From Histomonas meleagridis (taxonomy: Eukaryota > Parabasalia > Tritrichomonadida > Dientamoebidae): a DNA stretch of 64,000 nucleotides. Shown piece after piece: positions 12,094 to 22,300 of the stretch. A program made the translations under genes and the position numbers. Position 1 is the first letter of the stretch, and each line of letters begins with the position of its first letter. Under the pieces are notes generated by a model, which saw nothing but the letters and a program-made list of their open reading frames with translations, was not told where the DNA came from and did no database searches. The stretch covers positions 1 to 64,000 of the forward strand of contig WSYJ01000139.1 of the NCBI GenBank assembly GCA_020186115.1, given 5' to 3'.

Positions 12094-12430
12094 GAGTGTG
12101 CTCGCTCCGCTCGCAACAAAAATCAAAATGATTTTTGTGAGCCATACAATTCGTCTGAAAATTTGAATGCGCATTCGATTTTGAGAGAGCACGAAACTTT
12201 TTGATAGGAACGATATTATTTTTAGCACCACTTTTCGCATAAACCTATCAAAAACCTCACATAACCAACACGAATTGTCCCCGGTTATCTTTGGTCGGAC
12301 ATTTATCTTATTCAATTTATCTTTGCCAGGAGGTTAATAGACAAAAAACGACGAATATTTTTTGAATACATGGCAAACTTTATTTTAAATAGTAAATAAC
12401 TGTTATAAATTATCACTTCATTTTTTCTTC

Positions 12431-12898
12431 ATGTATGCGAATATTTTTTCCATTGCTCAAATTGCAGACAATATCAAAAATAAGGATCTTGATGCTATTG
12501 ATGTTGCAATATTCTTTGATCCTAAATATAATAAAATGGGAAATTACAACAATTTTATTATCAATCCAATTGGGATGATAATAAAACATAGTAATTCTTC
12601 CGATTTTTTATTTTATTCAAAGAGAAATAATAGAATTCTTTGACAATCCAATACTAATATCAATTCCAATTACTGAAAATAAGAAACCACCTATAAATCA
12701 AAATGTTCATTATTTAGAAATAGACTTATTTCCATTGAAATGTAAATTTGGACGATGGTATGCGTCATATATCTATGAGTCATATAATGATGAAATTAAT
12801 CGTACATTATTAGATAATGTGATCGTTAATAGTCAAAATAAAGACATAACTCATCAATCTGCTTTTGATTTAAAGCAGGATCTTTTCAAGAGTGCCTA
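12431..12898 (+). pseudogene. Unrecognised protein, one frameshift
   Basis: The frame starting at 12431 opens with MYANIFSIAQIADNI and runs to 12643. From about 12625 a second frame continues IIEFFDNPILISIPIT to a stop at 12896-12898. The two parts join smoothly as one protein of about 155 residues with a single indel. I do not recognise the family. There is no signal peptide or membrane helix, and its Asn-rich composition is common in this genome. Confidence 0.45.
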
Positions 12899-13036
12899 AA
12901 AAATAAAAAAATGATTTTAATTTTTTTATTTATTTTGATTCTATAAAAAACTAGAAGGTGATGAATATATTCTACTATTTAGTTATTTAATTGGATAATT
13001 TGTTAATTTTTCAAAATAAATTGAATTACTAATAGT

Positions 13037-13267
13037 TTATTTTGGTAACTTTATATACTGGATAGATGGATCTATTAACTCAGTTTCTTTCTCTATCGTT
13101 GATGAATTTAATGTCTCATCGTCATAATAAGTCTTGATCACCTTCGTGCTACCAGACATTAATAAAAATGAAAATTTCATTAAATTATAATGAATTTTTG
13201 AAACTAAACTATGACAAATGGGACACAGGTGTTCTTTAAGGACGCCTGGGATTTGGAATAGTTTCAA
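13037..13267 (-). CDS. Hypothetical 76-residue protein
   Basis: Short reverse-strand frame with one CxxC pair (HLCPICHSL) and no recognisable domain. It sits 48 bases left of element A and may be the stump of a longer gene broken by that insertion. It could equally be chance. Confidence 0.2.
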   Translation of the reverse strand: MKLFQIPGVLKEHLCPICHSLVSKIHYNLMKFSFLLMSGSTKVIKTYYDDETLNSSTIEKETELIDPSIQYIKLPK

Positions 13268-13315
13268 AACAATATATATATAAATAATATTTTATTATTT
13301 CTTTTGTCCAACTAG

Positions 13316-13489
13316 ACACACACACACACAGCGCTATGTGAGCTTCGTGCTACGCACTCGCTCCCACTCGCGCTACATAAACTAAAGGATGAACGGCTAA
13401 AATCGATTGAATTATCATAAATCGGTTGGTTTTGATTGAAAGTAATAAAATATATTTAAATTCATGATGACATTTATATTTAAAATGTG
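13316..13489 (+). repeat. Left TIR of element A
   Basis: Starts with exactly (AC)7 before agcgc, as both ends of element B do, and carries a fold-back at 13330-13374. Its inner part is unrelated to the B terminus but matches the solo terminus at 7555-7730. No inverted partner exists in the window because the right end of A is lost. Confidence 0.8.
13330..13374. repeat. Terminal hairpin of element A
   Basis: Stem elements in order: AGCGC, GTGAGC, GTGC, loop TAC, GCAC, GCTCCCAC (2-base bulge), GCGCT. The same architecture with different bases occurs at both ends of element B. Confidence 0.75.
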
Positions 13490-13520
13490 TGAGGCATTAA
13501 TCCGGCTGAGTTGTTGTTAA

Positions 13521-14325
13521 TCCTATGTGGATTTTAGTGTTTTGTTGTTAATCCTATGTAGATTTTAGTGTTTGGAGCTTAAAGTTGTTATTAACTGAGG
13601 TTTTGAATGTAAAAAGTACCTTTTAATTTTCAAAGATGTTTTTTTAACCCTTTTTCTAACCCTTTTTTTAACCCTTTTTTTAACCCTTTACGAAACGGAG
13701 AAAATGAGCATTTTTTGAAGGATTTAACGCAAAAGTTGACGGTTGATATATCAGTAAGAATTTGACGTTTATCCTATGTGGATTTTAGTGTTTGGAGCTT
13801 AAAGTTGTTATTAACTGAGGTTTTGAATGTAAAAAGTACCTTTTAATTTTCAAAGATGTTTTTTTAACCCTTTTTTTAACCCTTTACGAAACGGAGAAAA
13901 TGAGCATTTATTGAAGGATTTAACGCAAAAGTTGACGGTTGATATATCGGTAAGAATTTGACGTTTATCCTATGTGGATTTTAGTGTTTGGAGCTTAAAG
14001 TTGTTATCAACTGAGGTTTTGAATGTAAAAAGTACCTTTTAATTTTCAAAGATGTTTTTTTAACCCTTTTTTTAACCCTTTACGAAACGGAGAAAATGAG
14101 CATTTTTTGAAGGATTTAACGCAAAAGTTGACGGTTGATATATCGGTAAGAATTTGTTGTTAATCCTATGTGGATTTTAGTGTTTGGAGCTTAAAGTTGT
14201 TATTAACTGAGATTTTGAATGTAAAAAGTACCTTTTAATTTTCAAAGATGTTTTTTTAACCCTTTTTTTAACCCTTTACGAAACGGAGAAAATGAGCATT
14301 TATTGAAGGATTTAACGCAAAAGTT
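13521..14325 (+). repeat. Tandem ~196-base repeats carrying the conserved box
   Basis: Units begin with tcctatgtggattttagtgt at 13521 (short), 13552, 13772, 13968 and 14164; the full units are 196-220 bases. Each full unit contains runs of aacccttttt, then tacgaaacggagaaaatgag, then a gaaggatttaacgcaaaagt segment. The box recurs singly at 14379, 18172, 38624, 47954 and 54184. The location at the element end and the iteration resemble replication iterons, but this is inference. Confidence 0.9.
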
Positions 14326-14378
14326 GAATGACAAAAAAATAAATTTTTTTAATATTAGCTTTAATTTTTAATTTTGTA

Positions 14379-14422
14379 AAATCATCCGAAAAACGCTTAT
14401 TTTATCCGATTCGTTAAGGGTT
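14379..14422 (-). repeat. Dispersed conserved box, inverted copy
   Basis: Reverse-orientation copy of the box in the tandem array: tccgaaaaacgcttatttta, then tccgattcgttaagggtt. It directly follows the array. Confidence 0.8.
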
Positions 14423-14589
14423 AAAAAAAGGGTTCATTTTTTTATTTTTTTAACCCTCAAAAATTTTGTGTCACTTTTGGTGTCACTTTTGTGTAAATTT
14501 TCATATCACATGTCTGTGTCACTTTTATATAAACATTTCACATAACATTTCTGTTTTTCATTTTCACATGTCGTTTCCGAAAAATCATT

Positions 14590-14700
14590 TCATATCACAT
14601 GTCTTTTCATTTCATATCACATGTCTTTTCATTTCATATCACATGTCTTTTCATTTCAAATCACATGTCTTTTCATTTCATATAACATGTCAGTTGATGT
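14590..14700 (+). repeat. 23-base tandem repeats
   Basis: About five copies of a unit containing atcacatgtcttttcatttc. A reading frame across it gives only repeated His/Phe/Ser and is not a gene. Confidence 0.85.
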
Positions 14701-14754
14701 CAAATTAACGTTCGTTAGTGATACGTTTACGAAAAATTAACGGACGGAGAAAAT

Positions 14755-15545
14755 GACGGTTGATGAATTTTAACGGTCGAGTAATTGTTGTAAAATGTGT
14801 TGTAAAAAATATTCGAATAGATAAAGAAAAATATCTACGATGAATGGCAAATGTAAAAATTTTTGAATTGACATTGAATTTAGTGGCAAAACGATTAATA
14901 ATTGAATGAGTACTGAAAAATTGGCGGGCAAAATGATTTGAATGAGTTCTGAAAAAGTTAATTTTGCATTGAAATCTTAAAACGCGTGTTTCTCCACACA
15001 GGAGCATTTTTTTTTCAATGACGTAAAAAGTAAAGTATTGAATTATTTTACAATGAAAAAAATTTTAGTGGTAATTGAACGTTAAGGATGAAAAATTGGC
15101 GGGCAAAAATGATATTTGAATGAGTTCAGAAAACAAGATTTGAATGATGTTTTCAATTAGTGTCAAACGTAAAATTTTTTGAATCGACATTGAATTTAGT
15201 GGCAAAACGATTAATAATTGAATGAGTACTGAAAAATTGGCGGGCAAAATGATTTGAATGAGTTCTGAAAAAGTTAATTTTGCATTAAAATTCTAAAACG
15301 CGTGTATCTCCACACAGGAGCATTTTTTTTCAATGACGTAAAAAGTAAAGTATTGAATTATTTTACAATGAAAAAAATTTAGGTGGTAATTGAACGTTAA
15401 GGATGAAAAATTGGCGGGCAAAAATGATATTTGAATGAGTTCAGAAAACAAGATTTGAATGATGTTATCAATTAGTGTCAAACGTAAAATTTTTTGAATC
15501 GACATTGAATTTAGTGGCAAACGTAAAAAATATTTTATGACGAAG
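14755..15545. repeat. ~316-base tandem repeat, about 2.5 copies
   Basis: The segments around 14901 and 15217 (attgaatgagtactgaaaaa) and around 15080 and 15395 (cgttaaggatgaaaaattgg) repeat with a spacing of 315-316 bases. They are near-identical, and each unit includes acgcgtgt.tctccacacagg. Short reverse frames inside differ between copies and are not genes. From 15545 to 15810 I see no gene. Confidence 0.85.
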
Positions 15546-15810
15546 TTTATGACGAAGGATAATGTGAACGTTAAGGATGAGTGTTAGAGTCGAACGTTAA
15601 GGAAAAATGAAATGTTATGTGAAATACAAGGAAGAGCAAAAAAAATGTTCAAAAATTAAATTCAATAGGTTTGGGAATCGAACTTGGAGCGTTGATAAAA
15701 AACGCTACGTAAGGGAATTGAACGTAAGGCGTTCATTGAAAAAGTGAAAAACTGACATTGAAATTTAAAAATTAAAATATCTCGTTATGTGATAGTTATT
15801 TTTATATAAT

Positions 15811-16338
15811 TTACATATCAAACGATTTCTTGTCGTTTGTACTTCCCGGGAAAGTTATTTTTAAGCCTTCAAACTCTTTTGAAAACGTGATATTTTCATT
15901 TCCAACGTAAGCATTTAATGATATAATTTTATTGTCAATTTCTTCTCGTTTCTCGACTAATTCGTCAGTGATGCGTTTGACAATATCATTTCTGGCTTTC
16001 ATAAATCTATTATTTAATTCTGCAGGAGCAATATTTACAAGTTTCTTTTCATTTGTTTTAGTAAGAATGTTATCGGTAAACTTTAAATTTACTGATTCAA
16101 GAAGTTTTAAATTCTTATCATAAAATTTAACGCCTACAAGAATATTATTATGAAGTATAGGTTTATTTGTTGGTTTATCTATCTTCACTGTTGTATTATG
16201 ATTATATTTGAACTCAACGGCGGCGTAAGGCGTCTTGCCGGAGCAAGACTTGTCTTGCGACTTAATTTTATATTCTGATATCAAATAATCTTGGAATGAT
16301 TCGAGTCCTTGACTCTCAGAGAACGAAGTTCTTTCCAT
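15811..16338 (-). CDS. Element A protein of unknown function, 175 residues
   Basis: Intact reverse-strand gene with no recognised domain, Lys/Asn-rich with a helical middle (about residues 105-140). It starts 40 bases from the divergent ATPase start, a head-to-head arrangement typical of these elements, so the two are probably expressed from one bidirectional promoter. Element B has no counterpart, since that part of B is replaced by the extended TIR. The start at 16338 is chosen because the ATG follows an AT-rich ttaataa segment as in neighbouring genes. Confidence 0.7.
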   Translation of the reverse strand: MERTSFSESQGLESFQDYLISEYKIKSQDKSCSGKTPYAAVEFKYNHNTTVKIDKPTNKPILHNNILVGVKFYDKNLKLLESVNLKFTDNILTKTNEKKLVNIAPAELNNRFMKARNDIVKRITDELVEKREEIDNKIISLNAYVGNENITFSKEFEGLKITFPGSTNDKKSFDM

Positions 16339-16378
16339 TTATTAACGGTAAAAAATTTATTTTTATAAATAAAAAATA
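16339..16378. promoter_or_regulatory. Bidirectional promoter region, 40 bases
   Basis: Only 40 AT-rich bases separate the two divergent ATG codons, so transcription and translation signals for both genes must lie here. Confidence 0.5.
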
Positions 16379-17278
16379 ATGCGAAAAATTTCTTTAAAAG
16401 AGGTTGATAAAAAATTTGATGAGATAGAAGAATTGTTTGATAAATTAGAAAAACAAAACAAAGAAATTTTAGAGAATGCAAAGATAAAACCAATACATGA
16501 AAAATTCTTATTTGCTCAAAACGGAATAACAGCTTTTATAGCGCCGATGGGTTCAGGCAAATCATATCTTTACGTTAAACTCGGAGCGAAACAAGAAGTA
16601 TTATTTAACGAACCGTTTTTTGAATTAATAACTATTTGTAGTACATCCTCAAAATTTGATGAAACAGTAAATACTTATAAGGAAGCAATAAAGAAAACGA
16701 AACTTGTTGCGATAAAAGATACTGATTTGTTAGACTGGATTAATAAATATATTCGGAGAATTTTAAAATATAATTCTATCATTAAATATATCAATTCTGA
16801 TTTTAAGAAAACGGATGAAGAAGTAGAAAGATTATTTATGAAATATAATTTGAATAATTCAAAGAAGAAATTAAAATACATTTCTGAAAAGTTAGCGAAA
16901 TATCAATGGAAAACTTATCCGCATAGATGTTTGTTGATATTAGATGATTTTGCTAATCATCCTTTGCTGAGGAGTAAAGAAACGGAGATGTCAAGATTAC
17001 TTAAAAAACTCAGACACTTTAATATTAACGTTATCATTTGTGTGCAAACAACAAAAAGTATACCAAAAGATATAAAAAGAACTTTGTCAGATATTGTTTT
17101 GTTTAATGGTATTGGACAAGAAGACTTTTTCGATCTGTTGAAGGAATCACCAGCGAGTGTTTTTGACGCAAAAGCTTTATGGAAAGAATATAGCAAAATG
17201 AAAGACCCACACGGTACGTTTAGTATTCACATTAAAGCACGAAGAGTTATTATAAATCAAAAAATGAAAGAATCTTAA
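16379..17278 (+). CDS. Genome-packaging ATPase (A32/FtsK-HerA type)
   Basis: Intact 299-residue protein. The Walker A loop is IAPMGSGKSYLYVK (about residues 55-68). The Walker B strand is CLLILDDFANHP (about 182-193), followed by a sensor region ending VIICVQTTKSIP (about 221-232). The spacing and the conserved Gln after the sensor strand fit the A32-like packaging ATPases of Polintons, virophages and large DNA viruses, which pump DNA into a capsid. An N-terminal coiled segment (residues 8-35) precedes the ATPase fold. The gene is convergent with the next one, with a 26-base gap. It is absent from element B. Confidence 0.88.
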   Translation: MRKISLKEVDKKFDEIEELFDKLEKQNKEILENAKIKPIHEKFLFAQNGITAFIAPMGSGKSYLYVKLGAKQEVLFNEPFFELITICSTSSKFDETVNTYKEAIKKTKLVAIKDTDLLDWINKYIRRILKYNSIIKYINSDFKKTDEEVERLFMKYNLNNSKKKLKYISEKLAKYQWKTYPHRCLLILDDFANHPLLRSKETEMSRLLKKLRHFNINVIICVQTTKSIPKDIKRTLSDIVLFNGIGQEDFFDLLKESPASVFDAKALWKEYSKMKDPHGTFSIHIKARRVIINQKMKES

Positions 17279-17304
17279 GATTCGGAAACAATGTTTCATA
17301 AAAA

Positions 17305-18063
17305 TTATTTTTGATTTTGAATCTCACCAACAAATAAATCTTCATCTGGCATTCCTTGAACAGAAATTGTTATATACATTGGATTCAGTAAATGTACTTC
17401 GTGAAGGTTTGCGTCAACGAGTGTCAACTGTATATGTGACAAATCATTAGAATTTATGTCAATTTCAAAATCAGCGTTTGATACAATATTCGGAAAATTT
17501 GCCGAAAAAGAGTTATTGATTCTAAGAACGATTTTTGAGATGTTAATGGTTTCGTTTAAATTTCTATAAGAACTTTTTCCAACATTCCACAAAAGATATA
17601 ATACTGGAGTTGATAAAGTATTTCCGACTGATTCAGCGAATATTTCAAATGTATCTGTACCATTAAATGTTGATGGTATAGGAAGAATTTGTGAGTATAA
17701 TCCTGATATTTGAATTATATTATATGAAGCATTATTTATTGTAAAGGCATTTGAAGAAGTAAATACAATTCTTCCGGCTTCGTCGACTTCAGACGTAACG
17801 CCTGATTCTTGAATTAAAGAATTCAACAGTAATATAAACGTTTGTGAGTTTAAGTCAGTGTAATCATTATTGAAATAGTATTTTTTACCGTTAATCTGTA
17901 TAAAATCATCTTTCTCAATAACAACAATAGAACATTTAGTCGTTAACGATGTTACAATCATTTTTGCTTGACGTGTTGGCGGTGACGGTAAGTTTACGTC
18001 AATTCTATTGTAATGTTCAGCGTCGTAGGAAGAAATTGTATAATCAATTACTGCATTATACAT
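17305..18063 (-). CDS. Beta-rich virion-type protein, 252 residues (copy A)
   Basis: Intact reverse-strand gene, near-identical to 37757-38515 in element B. It has no Cys-rich or membrane segment and alternates hydrophobic and polar residues as in beta-sheet proteins. The C-terminal part (ADFEIDINSNDLSHIQLTLV, then LNPMYITISV) resembles the last strands of jelly-roll or adhesion domains in Maverick minor capsid proteins. Its neighbours (ATPase, fibre) suggest a capsid-vertex or fibre-base role. I cannot assign the fold from sequence, and conservation in both elements is the main support for function. Confidence 0.7.
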   Translation of the reverse strand: MYNAVIDYTISSYDAEHYNRIDVNLPSPPTRQAKMIVTSLTTKCSIVVIEKDDFIQINGKKYYFNNDYTDLNSQTFILLLNSLIQESGVTSEVDEAGRIVFTSSNAFTINNASYNIIQISGLYSQILPIPSTFNGTDTFEIFAESVGNTLSTPVLYLLWNVGKSSYRNLNETINISKIVLRINNSFSANFPNIVSNADFEIDINSNDLSHIQLTLVDANLHEVHLLNPMYITISVQGMPDEDLFVGEIQNQK

Positions 18064-18171
18064 TTTATATATTGTAAAAATTTATGAATAACATATATAA
18101 AAAATTCAAGGGTTAAAAAATCACAAAAAGTTAACCTTTCAGTAACTCGAGCAAACATGCAATATTCGCGT

Positions 18172-18216
18172 CAAATCATTCGAAAAACGCTAATTTTCTC
18201 CGTTTCGTTGAGGGTT
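18172..18216 (-). repeat. Dispersed conserved box
   Basis: Inverted box: cattcgaaaaacgctaattt, then tctccgtttcgttgagggtt. It lies in the 250-base gap between the 252-residue gene and the miniprotein, with the same flanks (ttcagtaactcgagcaaaca) as at 38590. Confidence 0.85.
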
Positions 18217-18319
18217 CAAAAAAAGGGTTAAAAAAAAGGTTAAGTTAACCTCAAAATTTTAATGGTACTTTTTAACATACTTTTTTAACATACTTTTTTA
18301 ACATTTTAATTTATGTAAA

Positions 18320-18475
18320 ATGTTTTTTATTGGTGTTTGGATGTGTGTTATTGGAACCATTTACGTTTTAAATTCAATCGTAAATACAATGATAAAAATA
18401 TATGTTGTATTTAACGAAGAGGAAGGAGATAAAAAAGAAATCCCTGAAGATATTAAAAGGTCACTTTACTCTTAA
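18320..18475 (+). CDS. 51-residue membrane miniprotein (copy A)
   Basis: An ATG at 18320 opens a 51-codon frame beginning MFFIGVWMCVIGTIYVLNSI and ending DIKRSLYS. It has one N-terminal hydrophobic helix and a charged, Glu/Lys-rich tail. Its stop shares bases with the stop of the convergent gene (TCTTAAAG). The frame is identical in element B (38757-38912) although neighbouring genes carry many indels, which suggests it is real. The layout would suit a holin-like or virion-membrane protein, but function is unknown. Confidence 0.65.
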   Translation: MFFIGVWMCVIGTIYVLNSIVNTMIKIYVVFNEEEGDKKEIPEDIKRSLYS

Positions 18476-19291
18476 AGTACAACAGTTTTTCTGTAATTAT
18501 AAAGAAATACTAATTGAATGATAAACCTGCAATATTTCGGATAAATATTATTTTTACCGTTTGTTGTAAATCTAATGTTAAATGTTGAGCCATCAGTTGG
18601 CGCGTTATATAATACAGTAGGTTTTTCATAAAAATCACCTTTGATGCCAATGAATCGTCTCTTCGAATCACTAAATGAAGCATGAAATTCTAAATACTCT
18701 CTGTTCCAAACATTATTAAAAGTCATTATTTCCGTTTGAGTTGACAAATAACTTATACTTTCTGACGTTACATCTTGATTTAAGAATTTCAAAAAACTTT
18801 CTAAATTAGATGTAGTACTTCCTGAATCAACAATCGCGAATTTTTGCGACAAGATTTTGGCTTTCATCCGAGCCTACATAAGGACAAGCAAAATATAAAT
18901 TGCCTGAGTCTTCGTATTCATAAGATAATCTATAACTCGCAAATGAATTATTAAAACTATTACAAATTGACGTTAAAATTTCAAATAAAGTATTTTGCGC
19001 CATAACTTGAATTTTAATGATACGTGGATTAGGTGAAGAACCACTGACGCTTTCAGGTTTAGTTACTTCAAACTGTAATGAGAAAACGTGAGCGGTCGGC
19101 GTTATATCTAATCTTCTTATGCCAATAGCTTTATTCTGTGACGGAGACTCTAACCAACGTTGAGGATAACGGAAAGTATAACCATTTTGAGGATTTAATA
19201 CTTCATACTTATCTAAATCAAGATTTGTATAATTTTCTTCAATCGGTAACTGAGACGCAGTTGTTGTAAATTGATTTTCAGTTTTATACAT
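18472..19291 (-). pseudogene. Beta-rich virion-type protein, ~272 residues, one frameshift (copy A)
   Basis: From 19291 the frame runs to about 18840, where one extra T relative to element B breaks it. The remainder continues in another frame to the stop at 18472. Joined, it is a protein of about 272 residues without membrane segments. The N-terminal part (GYTFRYPQRWLESPSQ) and the strand-rich C terminus give no family match from reading alone. It starts 16 bases from the divergent fibre gene, so it is probably expressed with it and may act with it in the virion. Confidence 0.7.
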
Positions 19292-19307
19292 TTTTATCTT
19301 ATTAAAA
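19292..19307. promoter_or_regulatory. 16-base gap between divergent starts
   Basis: Only ttttatcttattaaaa separates the two ATG codons. The identical 16 bases recur at 39729-39744. Transcription of each gene must begin inside this gap or inside the other gene. Confidence 0.55.
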
Positions 19308-22300
19308 ATGTCAAAAAAAAAAAAAAAAAAAATTGAAAATATAGTAAGAGCATTAATGAATAAAAACAGTGTTGTATACAGTAATCAAAAAAAAACATCT
19401 GATACATTATCAAATGGTATATGTACATTACAGATAAATAGTTATGACAAATCATTTGTTTTCACTTACGGAAGAAATCATGTTGTAATATCACCGTTAG
19501 ATAATAGTATAAAAAATTTAAAGTATATCAATAATAATATTAAAGTTGATGATATACTTACTGGAGAAGATATAATGAAAAATGCATATATAATTGAAAT
19601 GTTCGGTAATATTAATAGAGTTTTAGACTTATATCCACAATTCGTAAAAATCAATGAAGATAGTAATAATGTTTCAATTACAAATTTAATTATTGATACC
19701 ATTAATGGTTATTCTATCAGTGATTTTGCATTAAAAAATCATACACATGAAATAATTAATAATGATTTAGCTATTAATGGTAGTCTTGTCGCAAATTCCA
19801 TTAACGGATATTATATTTCAAAGAGTATTGGTGGAGGTTCTAATTCAACAGTAAATATTCCATCAATCGCGACTATTAAATCAGATGGTGTAATGGAAGT
19901 CGGTGAGTATATTGATTTTCATTATAGAGATGATCATAATAAAGATAATACGTGGAGAATTAGAGCAATAACCGATACATTAAGTTTTCAAGCAAAAGGT
20001 GGAAGTACAATTAGTTTTAATAATAACGGTAATATAACAGTAAATAGTATTAATAATATTTCTACAAATGATATATCATTAAACACACATAATCACGACG
20101 ACAAATACTCTCCGTTAAATCATATTCATAGTGATTATCTAACTAATGCCAACTTAGAAAGTATTAATCATAAATTAACCGGAATATATTATAATGAAGA
20201 AACGATTACTAATGAAGAAGAAGAAGAAGAAGATATTATCGAAAAATATACTTTAATAAATCAAGATCTTATAGTTAATGGTACGATTAATGATATTAAC
20301 ACAGAAGAAATAGCTTTAGTTCGAGACGGAATTTTATCTATCGGAGACGTTATATCATTTGAAAACGGAGTCAGTATATCAACTTATGATAATACTACTG
20401 ATGAAGGAATTACTGAAAATAATTTATTAATAAATTATCCTAATGGTAATAGTATCATGTTAGAGGATAGCGGACATACTTATGGTATAATTAATAATGA
20501 TGGAGAATTAAAAACAGAATACTATTTAACAAAACAAATGATCATTGATGATGAAGACATACAAGAAATTTTAATGGGACCTCCAGGAGAAGACGGTGAA
20601 TCCACATATAAAGAAAGTTTTGTTGATAGTATATTTGATATAATAGATACATTTTTTACAGCTGCTGATACAGCATATACTATAGCTCAAATTGTAAAAA
20701 AAATAAAAAATTTTGGGTGGGCAGGATTTTTATATAATAGTTTTGGGATTAATGTTATGAAGTCAAAAGGTTATTTACCGTTACCATCATTGAAATCAGT
20801 AGTTTTTGATGAATATGATATATCGACAGGTGGAATGTTGGAAGATTTAGAAGTTCCAAACGCTGAAGATATAGACCAAGAATTTAATGAATATAATTAT
20901 TTAATAAATCTATTTCCTGAAATGAATATTATATTTAAAAATTTGAAGTATTATTATAAAGACGTCTCTAAAGGTCAAAGAACAAATGAATTAGGTCTTT
21001 TATTAGTCGATTGTCAGATATATAAACGTTTCGTTAATCATAAACATGATAATTATTTAATAGCTGCTGATTTAAATAATTATACAGGAATAACTTATCA
21101 TAAAGATTTATTAGAAACTGATGGAGAGGAGGAAGAAATATATGAAATCTACACGTCAATTAATCAAGATTTAAAGGTTAATGGATCGCTGATCTTCGAT
21201 AGCTTTAGCTGTCGCGGTAATGTTGAATGTACAACAATTAATGGTATTGATTTAGATGAATTATCCGTGATAAGTAATGATATATTTAATATTAACAATA
21301 AATTAACAGGTATTACTTTTAATAAAGATTATGTCGAAACAAATGAAGAAGAAGATATTTATGAAATTTACACGTCAATTAATCAAGATTTAAAAATAAA
21401 TGGTAATATAGAATGTACAACTATTAATGGTATTGATACTAATAACTTTTCTTTTAACAAATCATACTCACAATCAATATTTAACTAATGATAATTTAAC
21501 TGATATAAATAAGGCTTTAACAGGAATATCATATAATGAATATGGCGATTGGACTAAGATTAAACATGATTTATTAGTAGGTAATGATATTTCATGTAGA
21601 ATATTGACAGCAAGTCGTAATATCAATATTGATTGTAGTAAATATTCAGATGATACAAATATTTATGGGGGATTGTTTATTCATAGAACTAATGCAGTGC
21701 CAGGTAATTCTATTAGAATGGAAATAGGTGTATTGCCTTATGGAGATGATTGTAGCGTAATAGAACATTACGTAGGTTCTGATGATAATATTGATACTTG
21801 TCTAAGATTCAAAGTTTGTGATGGCAATTATGTAAGTATATTTAGAAACGGTAATATTAGTTGTAATAGTATTAATGGAATTGATACTAATAATATTTCA
21901 TTAACAACACATAATCATGATGATAAATATTCTTTATTAAATCATAATCATACAGAATTTAATAATGCTATTACTATTAATGGTGAACTTATTGTAAATA
22001 GTGATATATTTATTGATGGTAATATAAATTGTATTTCTATTAATAATATTTCTGTTGATAATTTCTCATTAAAAAATCATACTCATGATACTATTGATAA
22101 TGATTTAAATGTTAATGGTAATTTATATTGTGAAACAATTAATGGAAAAATACCTGAAGAATTCTCATTAAAATATCATAATCATGACGATAGATATTCT
22201 TTAACAACACATAATCATGATGATAAATACTCTTCGTTAAATCATACACATAATGAATATTCATTAACAACACATAATCATAATGATAAATACTCTTCGT

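Noticed and set aside
11989-12315. 108-codon reverse frame rich in Gly/Ser/Pro
   Set aside because: It runs through the GC-rich hairpin and low-complexity DNA; its length follows from the lack of AT-rich stops rather than coding.
14466-14708. 80-codon frame with His/Phe/Ser repeats
   Set aside because: Lies wholly in 23-base tandem repeats and has no start context or domain.
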